Positions 26,375 to 38,526 of a DNA stretch of 64,000 bases are shown piece by piece. Under the pieces are notes generated by a model, which made no database searches, had not been told where the DNA came from, and was given only the letters and a program-made list of their open reading frames with translations. This stretch comes from Cryptomeria japonica (taxonomy: Eukaryota > Streptophyta > Pinopsida > Cupressales > Cupressaceae), in the NCBI RefSeq assembly GCF_030272615.1, contig NC_081408.1, forward strand, positions 306,655,950-306,719,949, read 5' to 3'. Position 1 is the stretch's first letter. Every line of letters starts with the position of its first letter. The translations under genes were made by a program, and so were the position numbers.

Positions 26375-29300
26375 CTAAAACAAATAAGAATACAACTCTC
26401 TCATCTTCGCTGCATCCTCCCAAATCATCGAGGTCTCATCATTTGGGTCCCATAGGACCCTTACCTAGTCGATGGTGTGACCCCTGAGGATCAAATCCTG
26501 ACGCTAAAGAATGCACATGGGCTCCATGGAAAGTTGTCCATCCTTGACCTGCAAAGAGTTCCAATCAAGAACATGTGTCACATCAAGATGATAAGGTCGA
26601 AGCACTGAAACATGAAAGATATTGTGGATGTGGGATAGACTCGGTGGCAAGGCAAAATGGTAGGCAACAGGTCCTATCCTCTCAATGATCTCAAAAGGCC
26701 CAACAAACTGAGGCACCAACTTAGAACCCTTTTCATAACGGATCTGACTCTTCTGCGGATGCACTCTCAAAAATACATGGTCGCCAATAGAACACAGACG
26801 ATCTACCCTATGAGCATGTGCATACTTCTTTTGCCTATCCTGTGCAGCAACCAAATGCTCACAAATCCGCTCTACCTGCTGCTCCATCTCTTGAAGAATA
26901 TCGAGTCCTATAAGCACCATGTTCTTTAGTCGATCCCAACTCAAAGGAGTGTGGCAAGGATGACCATATAATGCCTGGAAGGGGGACATATACCTATGGA
27001 GCTATGATATCCATTGTTATAAGCAAACTCCACTAGATAGATATAATCCTCCTAGCGTGACTACTGGTCCATAACATACATGTGAAGCATGTCCTCCAAA
27101 ACCTAATTCACTCGCTTTGTCTAACCATCTCTCTCTGGGTGATACGCTAAACTAAAGTTCAACTGAGTCCCCAAATCATGCTGAAGTGAGGTCCACAATT
27201 CTAAGGTAAAGACAAGATCTCTATCAGAGATGATCCACCTCAAAATCCCATGCAATCTCACTACATCTTCCAATAAGACTCATGCCACCACTGCTGTCAT
27301 ATAGGAAGCTCGAATAGGAACAAAATGAGCAACCTTGGTCAATCTATCAACAATCACCATGATAACATCATGACAATGAGAAGAGACAGGCAAACCAACA
27401 ATGAAATCCATGGAAATAATATCCCATTTCCAATCCAGTACCAAATTAGGCTGTAAAAGCCCTGTCGGGTGTTGATGCTCTGCCTTCACTCACTGACATT
27501 CTAAACATCTCGACACAAAATCAGCAATGTCATGTTTCATACCAGCCCAATGATAAATTTGTCTAAGATCTGCGTGCATCTTCTTGACACCTAGATGTGC
27601 TGAATAAGGTGCACGATGGGCCTCAGTCGTGATCAAAACATGAAGATCCTCTAAAGGAGGTACATATATCTATCCATGGTGACGAAGGAGTCCATCTGCC
27701 TCAAGGTTATATCTAGAAAATCTACCCTCTAAAGGCCTTCTAGACTCTATCACGGCTCTAACACCCTGATACCAAGTATCTTGAGGAAGAACTCCAAGAA
27801 TCCTCTCTCTCAAGTCTACTCCAAGGGACAATGTTGAAACTTCATGCTGCCTACGACTCAAAGCATCTACCACTATGTTCTCTTTCCCCTAAATATAACG
27901 AACCTCAAAATCATACTCGCAAAAGAATTTCATCCATCTCCGCTGTTGAGCATTCAAGTTCGGCTGTGTGAATATATACTGCAAACTGCGGTGATCACTA
28001 TGTAGCTCAAACCGACGCCCTAACAGTAAATTCCGCCATCTAACCAAAGCATGAACTACAGTTGCCAACTCTAAAGCATGAACTGGATATTTCAACTCAT
28101 GGTCCTTGAGTTTGTGAGACTCATAAGCAACCACACGTCCATCCTGCATAAGCACTACACCTATGCCTTCTAAAGAGGCATCTGTGCATACCATAAAATC
28201 TCTAGATGGATTAGGAACTACCAAAATCAGAGCATTGACAAGGAGATCCTTCAAGGTCTTAAAATCTCCCTCACACTATTCTGACCAAACAAACTTCTTC
28301 CCTTTTCTCTGAAAAAAAGTAATCGGGTGTCCTATCTAGGAAAAGCCTTGAACAAAGCGATAGTAATATCCAGTCAAACCCATAAAACTCCTAACTTCTG
28401 AAATGTTGGTCACTACTGGCCAATCAACAATGGATTGGATCTTTGAAGAATCCATGGATATACCTCCTCCTGAAACCACATGACCAAGATAGTTCACCTC
28501 AAACTGGAAGAAGTCACACTTTGCCAAATTGGCATAAAGTTGATTCTCCCTCAAGCACTGCAATACCTAATGCAAGTGACCCTCATGCTCTTCCATAGAT
28601 TTAGAATAAATCAAAATGTCATCCAAGAATAAAATGAAGAAATGATCAAGGTAGGTGCAAAAAACCTCATTCATGAGGCTCATGAAAATTGAAGGCACGT
28701 TCGTCAACCCAAATGGCACAACTCTGAACTTGTAGTGACCATAACGAGTATGAAATGTTGTCTTATGAATGTCTGCATCCTGAATGCACAATTGATGGTA
28801 TCTAGATTTTGGGTCAATCTTAGAGAACACCTTGGCTCCCTTAACCTTATCAAAAAGGTCATCTATACGAGGCAATGGATATCTATTATGGATGGTTACC
28901 TTATTCAGCTGTCAGTAATCAATGCATAATTGAAGAGAACCATCTTTCTTCTTAATGAAGATAGCAGGCGCACCCCAAGGGGAAACACTAGGATGTATGA
29001 ATCCCTTGGCCAACAATTCTTCTATCTACAACTTCAACTCACTCAACTCCTGAGTAGTCATCTGATATGGAGCTCTCGAAATAGGTTCTGCACCAAAACC
29101 AAATCAATGCGAAAGTCTATGTCTCACTTTAGAGGCATACCAAGAATATCCAATTGAAACACATCAGCATACTCTCTAAGAATAGGGTGACTATCAAGAG
29201 TGGTTTCTCAACTCTCTGACTCATCCAAATCCTCAAGAGTAACTACAAAAAATTTGACACCATCTATGCATGAACCGCTTAAGTTGCATAGTAGAGATCA

Positions 29301-31055
29301 TACGTAGGGATATCGGTCTCTGAACCCCCACAATCTCCACTTCTCTACCAAGGTCATCTATACACTCTACTATCTTCTTGCGATAGTCCACACGAGCATT
29401 GTGAGATGATAGCCAATCCATCTCCAACACAACTCCATAAGAACCCAAAGGAATGATTCAAATTTCAACTGAAGTAACAAGGGATCCTAGTTCCAACTCA
29501 CAACTGGGAATATAGGCATCGACAGGAACATAGACACATGTAGTCAACTCTACTTGCCACCTATCCACATGCTTAACAGACGTGAGTCTGCACCGCTCCA
29601 CAATGGATGAAGAAATGAAAGAATCTGAAGCATCGAAATCAAAAAGTACAGAGATAGGGATTCCATGCAACATATCTATTGCCTCAATAACTGTACCCTG
29701 ATGATTAGCTTGGTGGTCATCCACCACTGCAAACACTCTATGGGATCTCCCTACATCTCCTACTATAGGCTCTGATGTTGCTGGCCTCCGACTACCTGTA
29801 TTGTGGAAACAGTGAGGGCTCTGTGACCAAACTACCCACAAGAGAAGCAAGCTCCTCTACCTAGTCCTCTATTACCTATTGGCCCACTAGACTGCTAGAA
29901 ACTTCCCTGGCTAGGGGCGTGAGATGCACTCTGCGAAGACTGCTCTGTAGGGCCATGTTTGCCCCTCTGCCAATTCCTGTTCTTCTTAAACTGAGAGTTG
30001 CCACTTTGTTGGCCCTAGAACTGTTTTGGTTTAGATGGTTGTTGTTGCTGCTGTCCACCCTTAGCGGGTGCCTAAGGAGTCCTAAATGGTGCAACTAACT
30101 GGAACTGATTTCCCTGAGCTCTATTCCCACTGTAAGGTGCACTCCCTATTTGCACACCTGACTGACCACCAAGTGCACAGCTAAGGTTCAGCTCAACCAA
30201 TCTGGCTTTCACCATGACTATCTCAACTAAAGGTGGCTCAAACACCCTTACTCCTCCATTGATGTGGTCATTCAAACCTCTCAAGAAGTGCTAAACAAGC
30301 ATAGCCTCATCATTACCAATCCCGGCATACTATTTGAGCTTGAAGAACCTGTTCTCATACTAGTCTACTATCAAACCATACTAACGCAAGGCGAAGAACT
30401 CATCTACCCGAGTCTGCCTCCACTGGGGTGAGAGAAATCATGCCCTGAATCTCTCCAAAAATAGTTCCCATGTAACGGTGTTAATGCACACACCGATCTT
30501 CTCCTCCTCTAGTCTCCACCAGATCGAAGCAAAAATTTTGAGACACATGATGGCACATCTCACCTTGGTGTTTCTACTATTTGGAAACATAGCGAAACAC
30601 TGATCCAAACCGATGAGCCAGGTCTCTACCTCGAGATCGGTACCCATACCATCAAAGTGAGGAGGGTTGGACCTCATCAAGTCCTTTATGTGACTCAAAG
30701 AAGGTGGATCTTTGGTCAGCTGGAACCTCCCTCCTCCTGGGTGATATCTCCCTCTCTCTCTCTCCTCTGGAACCTGCTGATGCGACTCCTCAACTTGAGC
30801 ATGAATAGGCTGCTCAAACTCAGGCATGTGGCCTAACCTAGCTAGAACCTCCTGAAACATTTGTCTCAGCTCTTCCCTTTCAGGAACCTGCTCTCCTGCA
30901 TGCTGAGAATCCTAATGAACTGACTGTTCCGGCTCAACACTCACATGAGTGGGTGGTGGGGAAGAACTGTGATGGTCATAACCATGGCCCCATCCTCCAC
31001 CTCTTCCTCCTTTGCGACCTCCCGTATGACCACCTCCCCTAGCTTTCCTAGCCAT
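26375..31055 (-). pseudogene. gag-pol polyprotein remnant of chromovirus C
   Basis: The gag ATG is at 31055 (Gly/Arg-rich start). Gag core: 30430-30860. Decayed CCHC knuckle near 29815-29850 (CFSCG, stop, FGH). Protease near 29640: the active-site D-S/T-G triplet reads D-F-D. RT: Asp of SKIDP near 28815 and FLDD near 28620. RNase H 27889-28254, starting its catalytic region at TDASLEG. Integrase zinc region about 27480-27610, core 27050-27460, whose catalytic Glu is Lys (codon 27115-27117). GPF motif 26640-26700. Chromodomain-like tail to 26375. Gag and pol lie in different frames, with a shift near 29820, and another shift occurs near 27000. At least ten TAG stops stand where relatives have Gln. 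Confidence 0.93.
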
Positions 31056-31193
31056 GACCTAGCACCACAAAAGAGAAAATGGTGCAGATATATAGCAAGG
31101 ATAAGATAAAAGAAAACAAACATTAAGACCTAAGCAAAATGGCCAAACTGAAAGGCTCACTACAAACCCAAAGTACCCAGTGTTGAAACTTGG

Positions 31194-31205
31194 GCTTTGA
31201 TACCA
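31194..31205 (-). other. Primer-binding site of C
   Basis: The plus strand reads GCTTTGATACCA two bases before the LTR at 31208, one mismatch from the initiator tRNA-Met 3' end. Confidence 0.85.
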
Positions 31206-31207
31206 AA

Positions 31208-32786
31208 TGTAATGCCTCGCCAGGAACCCTAAAGGAAAACAACACATTTAGGAAACTATAGGGTGAAACATTTTTTTTTTTAAAGATAAAGTGCATTAAA
31301 TATAATTGTAGCATGTTTAATAACATAGCAGAAGTCTAACACATGATTTCCTAAGGGTTACCAATGAAGATTAATTCACAGATTATATTAACACCATGGT
31401 TAATCCAATTGTCCATTTAATTACGTAAATTAAATGCTTATGATTAAAACTACACATTCATCTAAATTCCATGATGAAAGAATCAAGTACTCCAATGCAT
31501 TCAATTATCCATAAACCATTAATACAAAATATTAAAGCAACTGAATTAACATACATTCCACTGACATAATATTACAATATCCATAAATACATGGCTTCCA
31601 AAAATACCACAGAATCCAAAAGTTACAATATCAAGGTTACATAAAAGTCTGACACAATGACCACAAGGTCTCAACTGAACAATGATCATGAATAAGAGCT
31701 GGTACATGAACCATGAACCAAGAAACACCAGTGAAGCCTTTCCTCGCCTAAAGATACAATCCAGAACATACGATGGAAAGTGGCACTACCACCCGACCAT
31801 GTGATCCCGAAATGGAACCACCCCACCATGCTAGGAGATAGTAGAAAACCCTCAAGCAAGCAAAGTAAGGCAAGTACGAAAGAACTACATGACTCCGCAA
31901 ACATCCATGTGACTCAACTCACAAACACTAGTGACTCTAAGGAGAGAGTGTCATCGCATGTCTTACGGTGGTTACCATGGTAGGCCTCCACATGTCCCGG
32001 CCCCTATCCTGGGTTATCCTGGTAACCTCTCTCGAACTTTCGACTCCATCTAAGTCTCATGCGGACCCTACCAATCCTTTCTTGAAGACAAGGTGGTAAT
32101 TTTGCCATTCCAGGCCTTCTTGCAACATTATGAGTCATTTACTAGCACTCACATATGCACGAGGTACATTATCTTAATTAATATTTATTCTACCCCCCCT
32201 AATCAATTATTAGGTTATCACTTTTTAACTGACTTTCAACAGGTTATCCTGCCATCCACTTCGAGCGCAGCCCCTGCTCAAAAGCCACTCTCTCTCATAG
32301 GACACTAACAGGGAAGGTCTCTCTACGAGAACCCTATGGCAAAATAGACAACCATAACTAATCCTGACATACCATGGGTGAAGGATACACAATCACTAAC
32401 CCAAGATTGACCATTTGGAACAAAACACACAATGGCTCACATCAACAAGGTTACACAACAACACCTATCCAAGGAGATATAATAACATATGACATAATGA
32501 CAACTCAACCAAAATTGCAATGAAATTAAGCTTGACTGCAAATACCATTTACACAAGACCCTAATACAGACAATCTTTTCTTAAAACAACCAAAGGCATA
32601 AATAAATTGGAATTAAAGATTTTCCAAAAATTAAGAAAATACAACTATATTAATACAAAGAAATCAGTTTTGTCATTTGTCCAATAAGGTTAAATCAATC
32701 ACATAAAAATTAATCTCTTAATGTATTTCCAAACATAAATATAGAATCTAAAATTATAAGCTTTTCTGAAAATAACCAAATTCTAA

Positions 32787-32833
<47 letters not shown>

Positions 32834-32896
32834 CATTTCCAAACATAAATATAGAATCTAAAATTATAAGCTTTTCTGAAAATAACCAAATTCTAA

Positions 32897-32932
<36 letters not shown>

Positions 32933-35181
32933 ACCATATTACAAAATATATATAAACACATGAATTAATTTTCACAGTATTAAAATAATACTTAAATAAC
33001 ATAATGCGCATAAAAAAAATAAACCTATATATATATATATAGATATATATATATATATATATATATACATACATATGTATGTATGTATATACATATATAT
33101 ACATATGTATACATACATATGTATGTATGTATATACATATATATGTATATATATATATATCATATATCTAATGAATTAATTTAAAAATTAAATTTAATAA
33201 CCTACACAGAAATTTGAAACTCCATATTTCGGTTTGCACGCAATATTTCTAGGAAAGCAAATTTAATATAAAATAACCCTGCTCCCTACACGGTAACACG
33301 TGCTACCATAGGTAGCACATGGTACTGCCAGTAGCATACTACCGTTGGTAGTACTGCTACTGTACGGTAGTCGTACTACCGTTGGTAGTGGCTACCGATG
33401 GATATTTTTAATTTATTTATTTTTTTATATTTTTTTAAAAAATTAATTTCTTTTAATAAATACAATAACATAAAAATAAATTTCCAATTCCAATAAAATT
33501 CACTTTCACATAATTTTATTTAATACAATTTTTTTTTAAATAATTAAATAAACTATTTTCCCAAAACTTAAATAACCCAATAAATTTAATTAATAATTAA
33601 ATTTATTTCTAAAGTAAATAAATAATTTCACAGAGATACAATTATTAAAAAGACTGTCATAGCCAAAAATCAAACAAGAGGGAATTATTTCTTTGGTAAA
33701 ACCTCATTCCTCCTAAATCTTGCAATTTCCGTGCACAATAAAAATCTTGGCAAATTTTGCCATAATAACTTTTCCCAATTTTCTCAAAATTTTAATCTAA
33801 AAACACCCAGAAAATAACTTCTTTCCATAAACCAAAAATTAACTTCAGGAATGGACTTTAACCAAGAACAAATAATAATCAAACAAGATTTAAGATTTGA
33901 CAAACATCTTAACACACAAATCATTCAGAAAGAAGAAAGAAATAAAATATTTTCTTTAAAACAAACAATCAAACGAAGCCACCCAACCTAGTATAGCTTT
34001 CCTGGAAGAAATTTGTAGAAGAGAACCAATCCTTCAACCAGCTTCCAAATAAATTTCTCTTCACTTAAATCCCTGACCCGTTTCCTGTGTATCCCTAAAA
34101 TAAAGACCTATTCCCCTTTTTTAAACTAAAATTCTAGGTTTAATATACTTTTCCCAAAAACCTAAATTTAGTAATAAAAGCAACTTTATTTTATTTTCTA
34201 ATTTTCTAACAAAGGATAAGTTAACATGCAATAATTAAAAATCATTATTCTTTCTTTTCTTTTCTCATGCAAATAATTAATTTTCTAAATAAAGAAATTA
34301 AAGCAATACTTTAATTCTAATTAATTCTTTTATTCATTTATTTTTTTTTTTATTCTTTTATTTATTTAAAATTCTAGGAAACAATAAATGAAATTAATCT
34401 AATTTATTTTTCACTAAAATTTAAATAAAATATATTTCTAATATCATGAAGCTTGCAACTTAATTTAACAATTTCTTTCAATCAACTAAATTTATAATCT
34501 CAATGCATAAAATACATAATTCCCAAGAACACCAACTATGAGATAAATCTATAAATTTAATTAATTAATTAAATACACTAAAACACACAAACTGAACAAA
34601 CCTCAAGCAAATACTCATAAAAAGATCAAACGACACAATACGAAGGCCGAACAAACTGACAGGATGACCAACTGATGACACTCTCACGAGTGTAACTGAA
34701 TAAAATAGGGTCAACTACTATCTCCTCCACTTCCATCGGAAAATATAAGGCACGCTCAAACCTCTAAAGCCAGGTGGAGATGATACCCCGTACCTACCCA
34801 GTACTTGTACCTGCAATAACCTGCATCACCGAACCACGCATGCATATATACAATATAGAAAACATGGCATACACACCACTAAAGGAGAATCATGATGTTC
34901 CTTGTCTCACCCGAATGAGTGAAGTAAAATCGTCCCCTTGCATCCAATACACTCGCAGACACACGACATATAATTCCACATTGCATAGATAAAGTAAAGT
35001 GTCAGTACATAGCAATAATAAATAAAATAGCATAAATCACAAGTACTGAAATACTGCAAATAAATTATGCATCTCATATCCAGATAAAGCATGAAATAAT
35101 ATCATATAAGCTTGATATCCACTGAATGTAAACAATAATAAAATGTGAGTCTAATAAGTTCAAATGAGGAAGGGTACTACA
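31208..35181 (-). repeat. 5' LTR of C
   Basis: 3974 bp, same ends and order as 22283-26338, roughly 90-95% identical by eye outside the simple repeats. It lacks most of the TA expansion but has a tandem duplication of about 108 bp (about 32720-32932) and its own palindrome block (33290-33405). Confidence 0.93.
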
Positions 35182-35679
35182 TCCAACCACTATCTCCTCC
35201 ACTCCCATTGGACAAATAAGGTACGCTCAGACCTATGAAACCGGGTGGAGTTGATACCCCATACCTACCCGATACTTGTACCTACAATGTGCTACACCAA
35301 AGAACCACATGTGCATATAGACAAATATATTAACACACATGGCACGCACACTAATGAAGGGAATCGTGATGTTCCCTATCTCACCGGAGTGAGTGAAGAA
35401 AAATCATCCCCTCGCATCCCATACACTTGCAAACACACAACATATAAATAACACATCGCCCATATGAAGTAAAAGTGTCAGTCCATGATAATGATCCACA
35501 AAATAACATTAATCATAAGCACTGAGATGCTGCATAAAAGCATACACCACAAATATTGATAAAGCATGAAATAACATCGCATAAAGTCTAAATCATATAT
35601 AACAATAATGTATCCACTGAACAGTCAATAGAAGTCAAACATAAGTACAAAAAGAGTTTGATCGAAGAGGGGTACTGCA

Positions 35680-36364
35680 GGGTACTCACCAATCCTTTAA
35701 GACCTCTAGCTCTTCTTATAATTTTGTCTTTATCCCTCTCAAGAGCTAAACCTTGAGCTTCCATTACCAAAATCTGGCCATCAATAGTCGTCAAAGAATT
35801 TGATCCATCAAAAGAATTGACTATACCTACAATATTCTCCTGAGTATCCTTAATCCTTTTATCTAAATTTGTTGTAAGTAAATCTGTGTTATAACATAGT
35901 CTATAAATATTAGTACATTGCCTTAAGCCATTATCAATCAACTTCAACTTATCATTAATCTCCTTCTTCTCCAACTCAATCATCTGATCAAATGTTTCTC
36001 TCTTGGCTTGTGTAAACCTCTCCAATGCTTGTCGGTTTGATATCTATTGTAAAGATTAAAATTCCTTAGAAATGTGCTCTGTGATTAATTTAAGCTTGTC
36101 AGATGGGCTTGCTCCTTTGCCAAATTTGCACTCTGGGACAAGTCTATGCAAAATTGGGATAAACTGATCAATAACTCCTTTGTCCATAGATCCTTCCTTC
36201 ATCATCTTTTGTGCAGCCATCATCATGAGCTCAGTAGAACTCATCTCGGTTATGCTTTTTTGTTCTATCTGTGAGGTGTCGATTGACAATAATGATGTGA
36301 TCACTACTAGTTCCCTGTTGGATTCATCTTTCTTCTCCTCTGATAGTTTATTAACTTTTATAAC
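35680..36364 (-). pseudogene. Middle piece of A ORF2
   Basis: Two open stretches in one frame (36304-36059 and 36025-35685), separated only by two stops about 12 bases apart (TAA and TAG where Gln codons are likely). The sequence is rich in Lys, Glu, Ile and Leu, probably helical, with segments such as LMMMAAQKMMKEG and LERDKDKIIRRARGLK. On the right it meets the inserted element B at the GTTAY duplication; on the left it meets D at GGGTA. In both cases the frame continues on the far side. Function unknown. Confidence 0.65.
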
Positions 36365-36497
36365 TTAAGATTTTCTCAATCATACTCACACAACAAGGAG
36401 GACAAACATACAACATAAGATCGATACACCTCGCACCAACTAAGGGCACAAGCGAAACTAGAGATCCCAGTGTTGCAACATGGGCTCTGATACCAAG
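36365..36497 (-). repeat. Extra copy of B's PBS and leader outside the left LTR
   Basis: Matches 46019-46151 nearly base for base, including GCTCTGATACCA (36484-36495). A normal element would end at the LTR (36498). Confidence 0.9.
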
Positions 36498-36794
36498 TGT
36501 AAAGCCTCGCCATGAAACCCCGAAGGGTTAAAGCTAAAACACTAAAATGGAGTGCAAATATTTTATTTTATTTCTTAATAAGACTCAACATTAAGATACA
36601 TTGAGTTATCTAAAGCTTCGATAACACAGCAGAAGACTAAACAAATCTAAGGAGTTTCCCAACGTGATTACGTAACTTAGCACCTAATTCAACTCATGAC
36701 AATTGCTCCAATTAAGCAAGTTAACTTAATTACATGATATTACTTAAGACATGGATATAATTTGTTTGGTAAATTAAAATAATAAATGATAGGA

Positions 36795-37440
36795 CACGTT
36801 CATCCATTTAGGTTGAAGATGAGACCAACATGAGGAAATTTACCCAATGAAGTTAAAACATAGATAACTTAAGAATTCATCCATTAAGGTTTAAATATGG
36901 TTAACTTGGCGAGTCCGTCCATTTTAGATACAATATAACTAATATATCGAAGTTCATTTATAGAGGTTAAAATGTAATTAACCATATGAGTTCATCCATT
37001 GTAATTAAAATATTGCTAATAAGATGGAGTTCATTTATTAAGGTTAAAATGTAAATAACCATATGAGTTCATCCATTATAGTTAAAATCTAGGTATTAGG
37101 ATGAAGTTCATTTATTAAGGTTATAATTGTGGATAACCATTTGAGTTCGTTCATTATAGTTAAAATGTAGATATTAAGATGAAGTTCATTTATTAAGATT
37201 ATAATGTAGATAATCCAATTGAGTTCATCCATTTATAGTTAGAATGAAGCTAATATGATGAAGTTCATTTATTTAGAATAAAACGTAAATAACTAAATGA
37301 ATTCATCCAATTTAGTTAAAATATAGCTCTTATGATGATGTTCATTTATTAAGATTAAAATGTAAGTAGCTAAATGAAGTTCATCCATTAGAATTACAAA
37401 TTTAGGTAATATGACAAGTTCATCCAATAATTGTTATCCA
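36795..37440. repeat. 77-bp tandem repeat in B LTR
   Basis: About eight degenerate units of 77 bp. Each unit is two related halves of about 38 bp carrying GTTCATTTATTAAGGTTA or GTTCATCCATTATAGTTA. The same array is in the other LTR. Confidence 0.85.
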
Positions 37441-38526
37441 TTCAATACGTTCAAACTTTTCCTTAACCATATACCATGCATCTGATTTCATTACATGCTT
37501 TAATTCCATCATAACCTAGTGAGTTTCTTTCCATGCTTACTTATTTTCATTAACATTGACAAAATGCTTTCCATAATCATATCTACAATCTTTTATGATC
37601 CTAATCACTGCATTTAACAAGATGACTATATACATGCATTCAAAATTTAACTTCATCTAATCCCCATTACACACTTAACATAATGCATCCATACACGCTA
37701 GCACTAACTATGAAACATGAGAGACAAAAGCATCAGATAACACAGAAATGATCTTGGAGTTCACCCCTAGAGGGCTACATCTCCGGGTCTGCTCAACTGC
37801 AAGACCCCTCTGGCAATTAATTAAGTTATAGTTACATAAGGTTCATGTTGTTTACATTCCTGCCTTTTAGGCGAACACAACCAATATACAAATGACCACT
37901 TCGGTTGATAAATCCTAAATGATCCCTACATAGAAATGGATCCCACTAAGCATATTAAAAGCTAATACAAAGGTCTCTTGTCTGACGGAACTCTAACTAG
38001 GATACTGACCAACCTAGGGCCAACCACAATTCAGCCAGACGACAGGATCTAAACATACATATCCGTGTATTGCCATTACTTTAAACAAAAGAGGATACAG
38101 AAATTTGAAACTTGCACCAGCAATAACCGGAAAAATACAATCTTTTCCCAAATTGATTTCAACATTTAAAGGTTGATCAAGTTTTCTAAATGATCTAAGT
38201 TGTTAAAATACAATAACAGAAAACAAAACTCCATTACAACGTAAATTCAATACCACAATTGTACCTGTACAATCTTGCTTATTTCCCAATTCAAAGAAAA
38301 AAATATAAATTTACAATTTATCCTACTAACTGAAAATTTCATATACTTGCCAAATTTTTCCTAACGATACTTTATTTAATTCCCAATATTTCCAATAGTG
38401 TATTATTTAAGTTTCCAAAATACCCAATGATATAGTATTCCTATTTTCCATTTACCCAAAATAACTATTAACTAGCACATACTTATTAACCCCCCCAGAT
38501 AATAACGTATAACCATTAATAGTTAC

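Larger units (their letters stand above)
22283..35181 (-). mobile_element. Complete Ty3/gypsy chromovirus C (Tekay/Del-like), dead
   Basis: 12.9 kb with LTRs 22283-26338 and 31208-35181 and perfect TSD TCCAA (22278-22282 and 35182-35186). On the minus strand it has PBS (31194-31205), gag, protease, RT, RNase H, integrase with GPF motif, a chromodomain-like tail, and a polypurine tract (26339-26350). The integrase-last order and C-terminal chromodomain place it in the chromoviruses. Many in-frame stops and catalytic losses show it is inactive. Confidence 0.93.
18903..35679 (-). mobile_element. Solo LTR D, split by element C
   Basis: D consists of 18903-22282 plus 35187-35679, about 3.9 kb, with TSD GGGTA at 18898-18902 and 35680-35684. 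Ends are TGTAATGCC and TACTGCA (canonical ACTACA with one change). D is clearly related to the two LTRs of C along most of its length, for example the blocks around CCCGACCATGTGATCCC and CCTGGGTTATCCT. No internal region or PBS remains, so it is a solo LTR made by LTR-LTR recombination. C is inserted at TCCAA near D's right end. Confidence 0.88.

Noticed and set aside
36795-37440. CRISPR-like regular spacing
   Set aside because: The 77-bp units are contiguous and diverged throughout, with no constant repeat and unique spacer pattern; it is a tandem array in an LTR.
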